64,000 nucleotides of DNA. Source: Collinsella sp. AM34-10. GTDB taxonomy: Bacteria; Actinomycetota; Coriobacteriia; Coriobacteriales; Coriobacteriaceae. The notes beneath the pieces were generated by a model, which worked only from the letters and a program-made list of their open reading frames with translations, had not been told where the DNA came from and ran no database searches. Below, piece after piece: positions 17,423-24,547 of this stretch. The stretch's first letter is position 1. Each line of letters opens with the position of its first letter. The stretch spans positions 372,001 through 436,000 of the forward strand of contig NZ_QSIL01000001.1 of NCBI RefSeq assembly GCF_003469185.1, written 5' to 3'. Position numbers and translations under genes: made by a program.

Positions 17423-18568
17423 CTAGAGCACCTCCGTATAGCTGCCAAAGTAGGTGAAGCTCTCGCACACGTCGTCGATTGAGTCGAGCAAGTCGTCGAG
17501 GGCCTTGCTGCCAAAGGGGCAGTCCAGGTCAAAGTAGAACATAAACTCAAAGTCGTGCCCGGGGATGGGGCGGCTCTCGAGCTTGATGAGGTTGATGTTG
17601 AGGGCGTAGAAGCGCTCGAGTACGCGATAAAGCGCGCCCGGCTCATTGGCCGTGGTGATCATGAGCGAGGTACGGTTGGCACCGGGATAGACGCGCGGTT
17701 CGCGACTGATGACGACGAAGCGCGTGTAGTTGTTGTCCGAGTCCTGGATGTTGGGCTCCAGCACCTCGAGGCCATACAGCTCGGCACAGCTGCGCGAGGC
17801 GATGGCGGCGACATCGGTGCGCTCGGAGTTGGCGACCATCTCGGCCGACATAGCGGTGTTGGGGTACTTGGTGGCATGCAGTCCGTGGCCCTCGATAAAG
17901 CCGGCGCACTGGGCAATGGCTTGGCCGTGGCTGTAGACCTCGCGCACGTCGGCGAGCTTGGTGCCGGGTTTGACGAGTAAGTTGTGATCGATCTTGAGGC
18001 GCAGCGAGCGCACGATATGGAAGTCGAACTGCGCGAGCAGGTCGTAGACGGCGTTGACCGATCCGGCAGTTGAGTTTTCGATGGGCAACACGCCAAACTC
18101 GCAGAAGCCGTCGCGTATGGCGCGCATAACGCCCTCGAAGGTCTCAAAGAAGGCGATATCGGGCACGTCGAAGAGCTTGCACGCGGCGATCTGGCTGTAG
18201 GCGCCCTCAACGCCCTGGCAGGCAACGGTAGCCGTCTGGGGGAAGGGCGTGTCAAAGGCTGCGGCCGTGGCACGGGCTTTTTGCGACACCGTTATGCCCT
18301 TGAGCTCGTTGATGTAGCGCTGCTGCTCGGCCTTGCTCATGCTCATGAGGAGGCGGAACAGGGTGATGGTCTGGGCCTCGTAGCGCTCGGGTGCGCGGCT
18401 GGCGAGGTTATTGAGTTTGGAGCGCTCGCGGGCGGGGTCAAAGACGGCCTTGCCCATCTCGATCTTGGATTTGGCGACTTCGGTGGCAATGTCCATGCGC
18501 TCGACAAAACTATTGAGCAGCGTGGTGTCGATGCCATCGATGGTCTTGCGGATGTCAGCAAGGTCCAT
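17423..18568 (-). CDS. pheA: Chorismate mutase-prephenate dehydratase (P-protein)
   Basis: The 381-aa protein has an N-terminal AroQ-class chorismate mutase helix bundle (residues 1-90; DLADIRKTIDGIDTTLL), a prephenate dehydratase domain (about 110-285; ENSTAGSV, SHGQAIAQC, the NYTRF catalytic motif) and a C-terminal ACT domain with EPGALYRVL and KLESRP, which bind phenylalanine for feedback inhibition. It makes phenylpyruvate from chorismate. The ATG at 18568 is preceded by AAAGGGG; the GTG at 18583 overlaps this SD. A long palindrome lies immediately upstream (18590-18665), between pheA and aroC. Confidence 0.95.
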   Translation of the reverse strand: MDLADIRKTIDGIDTTLLNSFVERMDIATEVAKSKIEMGKAVFDPARERSKLNNLASRAPERYEAQTITLFRLLMSMSKAEQQRYINELKGITVSQKARATAAAFDTPFPQTATVACQGVEGAYSQIAACKLFDVPDIAFFETFEGVMRAIRDGFCEFGVLPIENSTAGSVNAVYDLLAQFDFHIVRSLRLKIDHNLLVKPGTKLADVREVYSHGQAIAQCAGFIEGHGLHATKYPNTAMSAEMVANSERTDVAAIASRSCAELYGLEVLEPNIQDSDNNYTRFVVISREPRVYPGANRTSLMITTANEPGALYRVLERFYALNINLIKLESRPIPGHDFEFMFYFDLDCPFGSKALDDLLDSIDDVCESFTYFGSYTEVL

Positions 18569-18589
18569 AGGGACCCCTTTCACGTGTCG

Positions 18590-18665
18590 GTGATTTTTCT
18601 GGGACGGGGATTAAAAAATCATTGTGTACCTAATGATTTTTTAATCCCCGTCCCAGAAAAATCAC
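18590..18665. repeat. 76-bp perfect palindromic repeat, copy 1
   Basis: Perfect 34-bp inverted arms flank the 8-bp centre GTGTACCT. The arms contain TTTTTCTGGGACGGGGATT and a run of A/T. A second copy at 27312-27394 has the same arms with one G missing, and its centre is the exact reverse complement (AGGTACAC). This copy lies in the aroC-pheA gap, inside the aro operon. It could form a very stable RNA hairpin that tunes pheA expression or mRNA ends. No transposase gene is nearby, so a non-autonomous REP/MITE-like element is the best description. Confidence 0.9.
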
Positions 18666-18706
18666 TGGGTGGGCGTGGGGGCCGGAGTTGGCCCCCACGG
18701 AGATTT

Positions 18707-19804
18707 TTAGCGCTGGGCGGCGTCCTCGAGAAGGGCGTCCCAAATCGCGAGGGCGGCGGCTGCCTCGGCTACGGGGACGGCGCGCGGGACGATGCAGGGA
18801 TCGTGGCGGCCGTGGACCGAGAGCTCGGCATTTTCCATGGCGTCCATGTCCACGGTCTGCTGCTCGCGACCGATGGAGGGCGTCGGCTTTACTGCCATGC
18901 GCCACATGACGGGTGCGCCGGTGGAGATGCCGCCCAGAATGCCGCCGGCGTTGTTGGACTCGACCGCAATCTCGCCTGTCTCGGCATCAACGCGGTATGG
19001 ATCGTTGTTCTCGCTGCCGCGCATGGCGGCCACGGCAAAGCCCATGCCAAACTCCACGCCCTTTACGGCGGGAATGCCAAACGCGATCTGCGCGATGCGG
19101 TTTTCGATGCCGTCGAACATGGGGTCACCGATGCCCGCGGGCAGGCCGTAGATGCCGCACTCCACGATGCCACCGATGCTGTCGAGCTCGTCGCGCGCGG
19201 CCAGAATTTCCTCGCGCATGCGACCGGCAGCAGCGGCGTCAATGCAGGGCAGGTCGTTCGTAAGGATCGCCTTGCGGTCGGCCTCTCGATAGACCATGTC
19301 ATCCATGGGCAGGTCGGAGATGCCACCAATTTGAGCCACGTGAGCCATCACCCGAATACCGTGGGCCTCGAGTGCCTGCAGCGCGATGCCGCCGGCGATG
19401 CATAGGGGGGCCGTCAGGCGGCCGGAGAAATGCCCACCGCCGGCGACGTCGTGCATGTTGTGGTACTTCACGCGGGCTGGGAAGTCCGCGTGTCCGGGGC
19501 GGGGCTTGCGGCGCAGCTCGGAATAGTCCTTGGAGCGCGTGTTGGTGTTCTCGATAATCGCAGCGATAGGTGCGCCGGTGGTGTGTCCATCGACCACACC
19601 GGCGATGATATGCGCGGCGTCGGCCTCGCGGCGCTTGGTTGCGGTCTCGTCGCGACCGGGGGCGCGACGGTCCAAAAAGGCCTGCAGCTGCTCCTGGTCA
19701 ATGGCGATACCGGCGGGAATGCCATCGAGCGAGCAACCGATAGCAGGGGAGTGCGACTGACCGAAAATGCTTAAGTGCAAAACGTTGCCAAAGGTCGAGG
19801 ACAT
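18707..19804 (-). CDS. aroC: Chorismate synthase
   Basis: The 365-aa FMN-dependent enzyme converts 5-enolpyruvylshikimate-3-phosphate to chorismate. Signatures visible are GQSHSPAIGCSLDGIPAG at the N-terminus, GRDETATKRREAD (FMN/substrate binding), GHADFPARVKYH, and near the C-terminus NNAGGILGGISTG. Length matches the family (350-390 aa). The ATG sits two bases after the aroA stop, with GAGGAG upstream formed from the last aroA codons, which points to coupled translation. Confidence 0.96.
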   Translation of the reverse strand: MSSTFGNVLHLSIFGQSHSPAIGCSLDGIPAGIAIDQEQLQAFLDRRAPGRDETATKRREADAAHIIAGVVDGHTTGAPIAAIIENTNTRSKDYSELRRKPRPGHADFPARVKYHNMHDVAGGGHFSGRLTAPLCIAGGIALQALEAHGIRVMAHVAQIGGISDLPMDDMVYREADRKAILTNDLPCIDAAAAGRMREEILAARDELDSIGGIVECGIYGLPAGIGDPMFDGIENRIAQIAFGIPAVKGVEFGMGFAVAAMRGSENNDPYRVDAETGEIAVESNNAGGILGGISTGAPVMWRMAVKPTPSIGREQQTVDMDAMENAELSVHGRHDPCIVPRAVPVAEAAAALAIWDALLEDAAQR

Positions 19805-19805
19805 G

Positions 19806-21125
19806 CTACTCCTCCTCGAGCGTGACCTTGCCGCCCAGCAGGCGGTAGTGGTTAAAGAAATCGGGATAGGACTTGTTGACGGCCTCGGCGCCGTGGATCA
19901 CGACCTTGCCGGTGGCACGGCTCGCAGCGATGGCAGCCATCATGGCGATGCGGTGGTCGTTGTGCGAATCGACCTCGCCGCCGGTAAAGGCATCGACACC
20001 CTTGATGATGAGGTCGTCGCCGGCAATGCGTACCTGCGCCCCCAGTGCGGTGAGCTCATGGGTGGTGGTGGCCAGGCGGTCGGATTCCTTGATGCGCAGG
20101 CGGGCGCAATCGCGGATGAACGTGCGGCCCTGCGCCAGCGATGCCACGGCCGAGATTACGGGCACCAAGTCGGGGATGTCGTGCGCGCTCATCTCAAAGC
20201 CAGCGAGCTTGTCGGACTGCACGGTGGCGGCGTTGGTGGAGCGCACGATGCGGGCGCCAAAGCGCGAGAGCGCGGCAAGTACGTTGCGGTCGCCCTGCGC
20301 TGAGCTGAGCGACACACCTTCGACAGTGATGGGGTCGGAGCCGATGGCGCCGGCACACAGCCAAAAGGCGGCGTTGGACCAGTCGCCCTCGACAGCAACG
20401 TTGCCTGGAGTGCGGTACGAGCCGCTGTCCACGCGGAAGTTCGTGATCTCGGGCTGGCCGTCCTTGGCGGGGATACGCTCGACGTTGACCTCGACGCCGA
20501 AGGCCTTCATGGCCTGGATGGTCAGGTTGATATAGGGGCGGCTCTCGATAAGGCCGGTTACCTGCACGCAGGAGGGCTGGGCCAAAAGCGGGGCTGCCAG
20601 CAGCAAGCCGGAGATGTACTGCGAGCTCACATTGCCCGGCAGGATAAAGGTGCCCGGGCGCATGCGGCCGCTTGTCTTGAGCGGGAAGCCGCCCAGACCC
20701 TGCAGGTCGCAGCCGGCGGCAATGATCTCGTCGGAGAGCGGGGAGAGGGGGCGTGCGCCCAGGCGGCCCTGGCCCACAAAGGTGGCCTCTGCCCCCAGCG
20801 CGCAGGCGACGGGCAGCATAAAGCGGAGCGTGGAGCCGCTCTCGCCGCAGTCGAGCGTGCCGCCCGCAAGTGCCTTGAGCAGGCCAAACTCAATACTCTT
20901 CATGGTGGGATGGACTTGGAACCCGTCCTCGACGGTCTCGATGCGGGCACCCAGGGCCGTGAGGCAGCGCACCGTGGCCTCGATATCGGCGCAGGTGGTG
21001 TTGCAAGTGACGTGCGTCTCGCCGTTGGCGAGTGCGGCACAGATGATGAGGCGGTGCGCCATCGACTTGGACGCGATGGCGGGAACGGTGCCCTTGAGCG
21101 GGGAGGGGGTGATGCGGGCTAGCAT
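19806..21125 (-). CDS. aroA: 5-enolpyruvylshikimate-3-phosphate synthase
   Basis: The 439-aa enzyme adds the enolpyruvyl group of PEP to shikimate-3-phosphate. The N-terminal motif IASKSMAHRLIICAALANG, the GESGSTLRFMLPVA motif (PEP binding) and C-terminal RIKESDRLATT and SHNDHRIAMM are present. The GESGSTLR form differs from the classical GNAGTA loop and resembles other class variants; herbicide tolerance cannot be judged from this. The start overlaps the aroB stop (ATGCTAG), implying coupling. Confidence 0.95.
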   Translation of the reverse strand: MLARITPSPLKGTVPAIASKSMAHRLIICAALANGETHVTCNTTCADIEATVRCLTALGARIETVEDGFQVHPTMKSIEFGLLKALAGGTLDCGESGSTLRFMLPVACALGAEATFVGQGRLGARPLSPLSDEIIAAGCDLQGLGGFPLKTSGRMRPGTFILPGNVSSQYISGLLLAAPLLAQPSCVQVTGLIESRPYINLTIQAMKAFGVEVNVERIPAKDGQPEITNFRVDSGSYRTPGNVAVEGDWSNAAFWLCAGAIGSDPITVEGVSLSSAQGDRNVLAALSRFGARIVRSTNAATVQSDKLAGFEMSAHDIPDLVPVISAVASLAQGRTFIRDCARLRIKESDRLATTTHELTALGAQVRIAGDDLIIKGVDAFTGGEVDSHNDHRIAMMAAIAASRATGKVVIHGAEAVNKSYPDFFNHYRLLGGKVTLEEE

Positions 21126-22225
21126 ACGGATGCGTCTCCCTTCTGGCCGAGGCCCTCGGCAATTAAATCATGGAAGGTGGAAAGCGGCGTGCGGTCGATG
21201 CTGCAGCGGCCAATGCCGTGCGGAATCACCAGGTCGATGGTGTCGCCGGCGCGTTTTTTGTCGTGCAGAGCCTCGGCAAAGATGGCGTCGGCCGAAAGCT
21301 CACAGCGGGTCTTAAGGCCATGGCGCGCGCAGAGCTCCTCGATGCGACCAGGCAGCTCGGCGTCGCAAATGCCGCGCAGGGCTGCGGCACGCGTGATGAT
21401 GCCCATGCCAATCGACACGCAGTTGCCGTGGCCGAGCTCAAAGTGCTCGCAGGCTTCGACGGCGTGCCCGGCGCTGTGGCCAAAGTTGAGGAGCTTGCGC
21501 TGATTGGTTTCGCGTTCGTCGGCAACGACCACGGCGCGCTTAATGTCGATATTGCGGGCGATTATGAGCGCCACGCGGGCCACGTCGCGGTTCAGCAGCT
21601 CAAGCGTGAGCGGGGTCTTCTCCAGCTCGGCGAAGAGCTCGGGGTCGGCGATCACGGCGTGCTTGACGACCTCGCCGCAGCCGTCGGCGAACTGCTCGGG
21701 CGTGAGGGTTGCCAGGCACCCCACGTCGGCGATAACCACGCTCGGCTGCCAAAAGGCGCCAGCTAGGTTCTTGCCGGCAGGCAGGTCGATGGCCGTCTTG
21801 CCGCCCACCGACGAGTCCACCATAGCGAGCAGACTCGTGGGGATCTGCACAAACTTGCAGCCGCGCATGTAGGTGGCGGCCACAAAGCCAGCCACGTCGC
21901 CCACGACGCCGCCGCCGAGTGCCACGATCACGTCGGAGCGCGAAAGCTCGTGCTCGGCTACAAACTCAAGAATGGCAACGTAGGTCTCGGCGCGCTTGTG
22001 TACCTCGCCGGCCTCGAAGGTGCAAATGCTTACCTCATAGCCTGACGCCTCCAGGCTCTGCTTAACGGGCATCTGGTAGAGCGGGCCCACGTTGGTGTCC
22101 GTCACGATGACGGCGCGGGTGCCTCCGGCGGTGGCGCGAACGAGTGGCCCTGCCTGCTCCAGTAAAAACGTGCCCACGTGTACCTGGTAGGGGCGTGCGG
22201 TGTCGATATCGATGGTAATCGCCAT
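21119..22225 (-). CDS. aroB: 3-dehydroquinate synthase
   Basis: The 368-aa NAD- and metal-dependent enzyme makes 3-dehydroquinate from DAHP. Visible motifs are ALGGGVVGDVAGFVAATYMRG (NAD binding), PTSLLAMVDSSVGGKTAIDL, KHAVIADPELF, and metal-site residues in FGHSAGHAVE and the following HG(N)C region. Length is typical. The ATG at 22225 is preceded by AAAGGA. It lies between tyrA (36 bp upstream) and aroA (7-bp overlap) in the operon. Confidence 0.96.
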   Translation of the reverse strand: MAITIDIDTARPYQVHVGTFLLEQAGPLVRATAGGTRAVIVTDTNVGPLYQMPVKQSLEASGYEVSICTFEAGEVHKRAETYVAILEFVAEHELSRSDVIVALGGGVVGDVAGFVAATYMRGCKFVQIPTSLLAMVDSSVGGKTAIDLPAGKNLAGAFWQPSVVIADVGCLATLTPEQFADGCGEVVKHAVIADPELFAELEKTPLTLELLNRDVARVALIIARNIDIKRAVVVADERETNQRKLLNFGHSAGHAVEACEHFELGHGNCVSIGMGIITRAAALRGICDAELPGRIEELCARHGLKTRCELSADAIFAEALHDKKRAGDTIDLVIPHGIGRCSIDRTPLSTFHDLIAEGLGQKGDASVC

Positions 22226-22261
22226 AAGCTATGGTCCTTTCGACCTGGCGTGATAGGTGGT

Positions 22262-23176
22262 CTAGTGGGCGCTCTCGTCGTCGAGTGCGCGCTTGATGCG
22301 ATCGCCCTCGGCAAGGAGATTCTCAAGATAACGCTGGTCGCGGTCTTTGAGCGCACGGCTGTAGGCGCCGAGCGAATCGATCAGATGGTCGATCTCGAAG
22401 GCGAGAGCGTCGGCGTCGTCAATCATGAGCTCGGACCACATCTGCGGGTTGAGGTGGGCCACGCGCGTGAGGTCGCGGTAGCTACCGGCAGAGAAGCCGT
22501 GGTGGACCTGGGCGGTGGGGCTTTTTACGTAGGCGTTGGACACCACGTGCGCGAGCTGGCTCGTAAAGGCGATCACGCGGTCGTGCTCGGTGGCGGTGGT
22601 CACGCTGAACTTGCCAAACCCCAAGGGACGCACCATCTCGCGAACCTGGCCCAAGAGCTCCAGCTTAAGAGCATCGTCTACCGCAGGCGGAACGAGCACG
22701 AGCGGTGCGCCCTGGAACAGGTCGGCGCTGGAATGGGCGTAGCCCGAGAACTGGGTGCCCGCCATGGGGTGTGCGCCCACAAAGTAAAAGCCGTGCTCTC
22801 GTGCGAGCTCAAAGGCCCGCTCACACACGATGCCCTTCACACCCACGGTGTCGATCACCACGGGGCCCATGATGGCATCGGTGTCGGTGGCGTCGGCGAG
22901 CGCCTGAGCGTGGGCCTCGAGCCACTCGATGCATCCTTTAGGATAGCAGGCAAGGACGATGATGTCGCACTCGCCGAGCGTCTCGTCGTTGAGCTCGCCG
23001 GCGACGGTACCCATGCTGGCGGCCGTCATCACGTCATCGTCGGGGTCCCAGGCAAGCACGCGAACGCCCGCCTGCGCATAGCCGCGGGCAAAGCTGCCGC
23101 CGATGAGGCCCAGGCCCACGATGCCGGCGCACTTGGGTCCACCCTGGTTGACGCGTGCGTTTCTCACCGTACCCAT
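22262..23176 (-). CDS. tyrA: Prephenate dehydrogenase
   Basis: The 304-aa protein oxidatively decarboxylates prephenate to 4-hydroxyphenylpyruvate for tyrosine. It has the Rossmann motif GIVGLGLIGGSFARG (residues 18-32), the DTVGVKG and GAHPMAGTQFSGYAHS motifs (catalytic His), and a helical C-terminal dimerisation part. No ACT domain follows, so feedback control by Tyr through that route is unlikely. The ATG is preceded by AGGAG and lies 3 bp after the DAHP synthase stop. Confidence 0.94.
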   Translation of the reverse strand: MGTVRNARVNQGGPKCAGIVGLGLIGGSFARGYAQAGVRVLAWDPDDDVMTAASMGTVAGELNDETLGECDIIVLACYPKGCIEWLEAHAQALADATDTDAIMGPVVIDTVGVKGIVCERAFELAREHGFYFVGAHPMAGTQFSGYAHSSADLFQGAPLVLVPPAVDDALKLELLGQVREMVRPLGFGKFSVTTATEHDRVIAFTSQLAHVVSNAYVKSPTAQVHHGFSAGSYRDLTRVAHLNPQMWSELMIDDADALAFEIDHLIDSLGAYSRALKDRDQRYLENLLAEGDRIKRALDDESAH

Positions 23177-23179
23177 GGG

Positions 23180-24205
23180 TTACTCCTGAACGGTCTCTTG
23201 GCAGACGACCTCGCGGATGGCGCGGATGCGGCGCATGGTGTCGTCGAACTGGTCGGGGGTGAGGGCCTGAGCACCGTCGGACCAAGCGTGGCTCGGGTCG
23301 TCGTGGACTTCGATCTCCAGACCGTTGGCGCCGCAGGCAGTCGCGGCGAGCGCCATGGGCTCGACATAGCGGGTGTAGCCGGTGGCGTGGCTGGGGTCGG
23401 CGACGACGGGCAGGTGCGACAGGTGGTGCAGCACCGGCACGGCGTTGAGGTCGAAGGTGTTGCGGGTGCGGGTCTCGAAGGTGCGAATGCCGCGCTCGCA
23501 CAGGATGACGTTGTCGTTGCCCTCGCTCATGATGTACTCGGCAGCCATGAGCAACTCATCGACGGTGCCGGACATGCCGCGCTTGAGCAGGACCGGGGTC
23601 TTGGTCTTGCCGACCTCCTTGAGCAGGGGGAAGTTCTGCGCGTTGCGGGCGCCGATCTGCATGACGTCGATCTTCTTGTCCAAGAAGACCTGCACGTCGC
23701 GCGGGTCCATGATCTCGGTGACGATCGGCATGTCGAGCTCGGCGGATGCCTTGCATAGCAGGTCCAGGCCGGCGGGGCCCATGCCCTGGTAGGCGTAAGG
23801 GGAGGTGCGGGGCTTGTAGGCGCCACCGCGCAGCATCGTGGCGCCGGCGGCCTTCACGCGGCGGGCGATGCGGATGAGGTTCTCGCCCTCGACGGAGCAC
23901 GGGCCGGCGATGACCTGGAACTGGTCGCCGCCGATCTTGACGCCGTGGCCGCAGTCGATGACGGAGTCCTCGGGGTGGAACTTGCGGTTGGCACGCTTAA
24001 AGGGCTCGGAGACGCGCTGCACGCGCTCGACGACATCCATGGACTCGAGCAAGAACGGGTCGATCTTGGTCGTATCGCCCACCAGGCCGATGATGGTCTC
24101 GTTCTCGCCGCGCGAGACGTCGGTCTTGAGACCCTTCTTCTCAATCCAGCTGACGATATGGCCGACGGCCTCGTCGCTGGCGCTCTGCTTTAAAATCGCA
24201 ATCAT
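23180..24205 (-). CDS. aroF: 3-deoxy-7-phosphoheptulonate (DAHP) synthase, type I-beta with regulatory domain
   Basis: The 341-aa enzyme condenses PEP and erythrose-4-phosphate, the first step of aromatic synthesis. Residues 1-75 form the ferredoxin-like domain seen in Thermotoga-type enzymes, where it mediates Tyr/Phe inhibition. The TIM barrel follows with AGPCSVEGENL, RGGAYKPRTSPYAYQG, KRGMSGT and ADPSHATGY. The ATG at 24205 is chosen for homology and GAGAGG upstream; the frame extends to 24253 without support. It is the first gene of the aro operon and has a leader with a candidate attenuator. The symbol aroF is used loosely (aroG is also used). Confidence 0.94.
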   Translation of the reverse strand: MIAILKQSASDEAVGHIVSWIEKKGLKTDVSRGENETIIGLVGDTTKIDPFLLESMDVVERVQRVSEPFKRANRKFHPEDSVIDCGHGVKIGGDQFQVIAGPCSVEGENLIRIARRVKAAGATMLRGGAYKPRTSPYAYQGMGPAGLDLLCKASAELDMPIVTEIMDPRDVQVFLDKKIDVMQIGARNAQNFPLLKEVGKTKTPVLLKRGMSGTVDELLMAAEYIMSEGNDNVILCERGIRTFETRTRNTFDLNAVPVLHHLSHLPVVADPSHATGYTRYVEPMALAATACGANGLEIEVHDDPSHAWSDGAQALTPDQFDDTMRRIRAIREVVCQETVQE

Positions 24206-24276
24206 GGTGTGCCTCTCACCTCGATGGATAGCTCTTGCAAAAACGGCCCGCATCGCGAGCCGTTATATATGTGCAT
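24202..24276 (-). CDS. Putative 24-aa leader peptide of the aro operon
   Basis: An open frame of 24 codons (starting MHIYNGSRCGPF) begins at ATG 24276 and ends in TGA overlapping the aroF ATG (ATGA). It has a Tyr at codon 4 and a Phe at codon 12. A terminator hairpin lies within codons 5-12, directly after the Tyr codon. A predicted -10 box 8 bp upstream would make the mRNA start 2-3 nt before the ATG, a near-leaderless start. Translation is not proven; the ORF is short and has no SD. Confidence 0.35.
   Translation of the reverse strand: MHIYNGSRCGPFLQELSIEVRGTP
24237..24264 (-). terminator. Candidate transcription attenuator in the aro leader
   Basis: On the minus strand, AACGGCTCGC pairs with GCGGGCCGTT (10 bp, one T-G pair, 3-nt loop), followed by five T in total. 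The element lies between the predicted promoter and aroF, with no minus-strand gene upstream for it to terminate, so it should act inside the aro leader. It lacks a T-tract for the plus strand. Confidence 0.65.
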
Positions 24277-24284
24277 GAGAGTTT

Positions 24285-24313
24285 ATACTAATTGTTTCAC
24301 TTTTGCGTTCTAA
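24285..24313 (-). promoter_or_regulatory. Predicted promoter of the aro operon
   Basis: On the minus strand, TTAGAA (24313-24308), 17 bp and TAGTAT (24290-24285) resemble a housekeeping sigma promoter with moderate boxes. The transcript would start near 24278. Confidence 0.45.
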
Positions 24314-24366
24314 GGTGAGCCTCTGCGCCGTGTCTCCCACGTAATTGCAAAGCTTTTTCTATTCTT

Positions 24367-24396
24367 TTGTTAGCCCGTGGCGCACTTGGGTATAAT
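24367..24396 (+). promoter_or_regulatory. Predicted promoter of tRNA-Arg(CCG)
   Basis: TTGTTA at 24367-24372, an 18-bp spacer and a perfect TATAAT at 24391-24396 lie 12 bp before the tRNA. Confidence 0.75.
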
Positions 24397-24407
24397 GCCA
24401 ACCGTTC

Positions 24408-24481
24408 GCCCTATTAGCTCAGGGGATTAGAGCGTCTGCCTCCGGAGCAGAAGGCCGTTGGTTCGAATCCAACATGGGGCA
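24408..24481 (+). tRNA. tRNA-Arg (anticodon CCG)
   Basis: Acceptor GCCCTAT pairs with ATGGGGC (one T-G pair), D arm GCTC/GAGC, anticodon stem TCTGC/GCAGA with loop CTCCGGA (anticodon CCG, reading CGG), and T arm GTTGG-TTCGAAT-CCAAC. The 3' CCA is not fully encoded (ACCC follows the acceptor). It is transcribed divergently from the aro operon and just upstream of the P-type ATPase gene. Confidence 0.94.
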
Positions 24482-24547
24482 CCCTCGAACGTAAGACCGT
24501 CCGAACCTCGCATGGTCCGGGCGGTTTTCTTATACCGACGCGACGTG

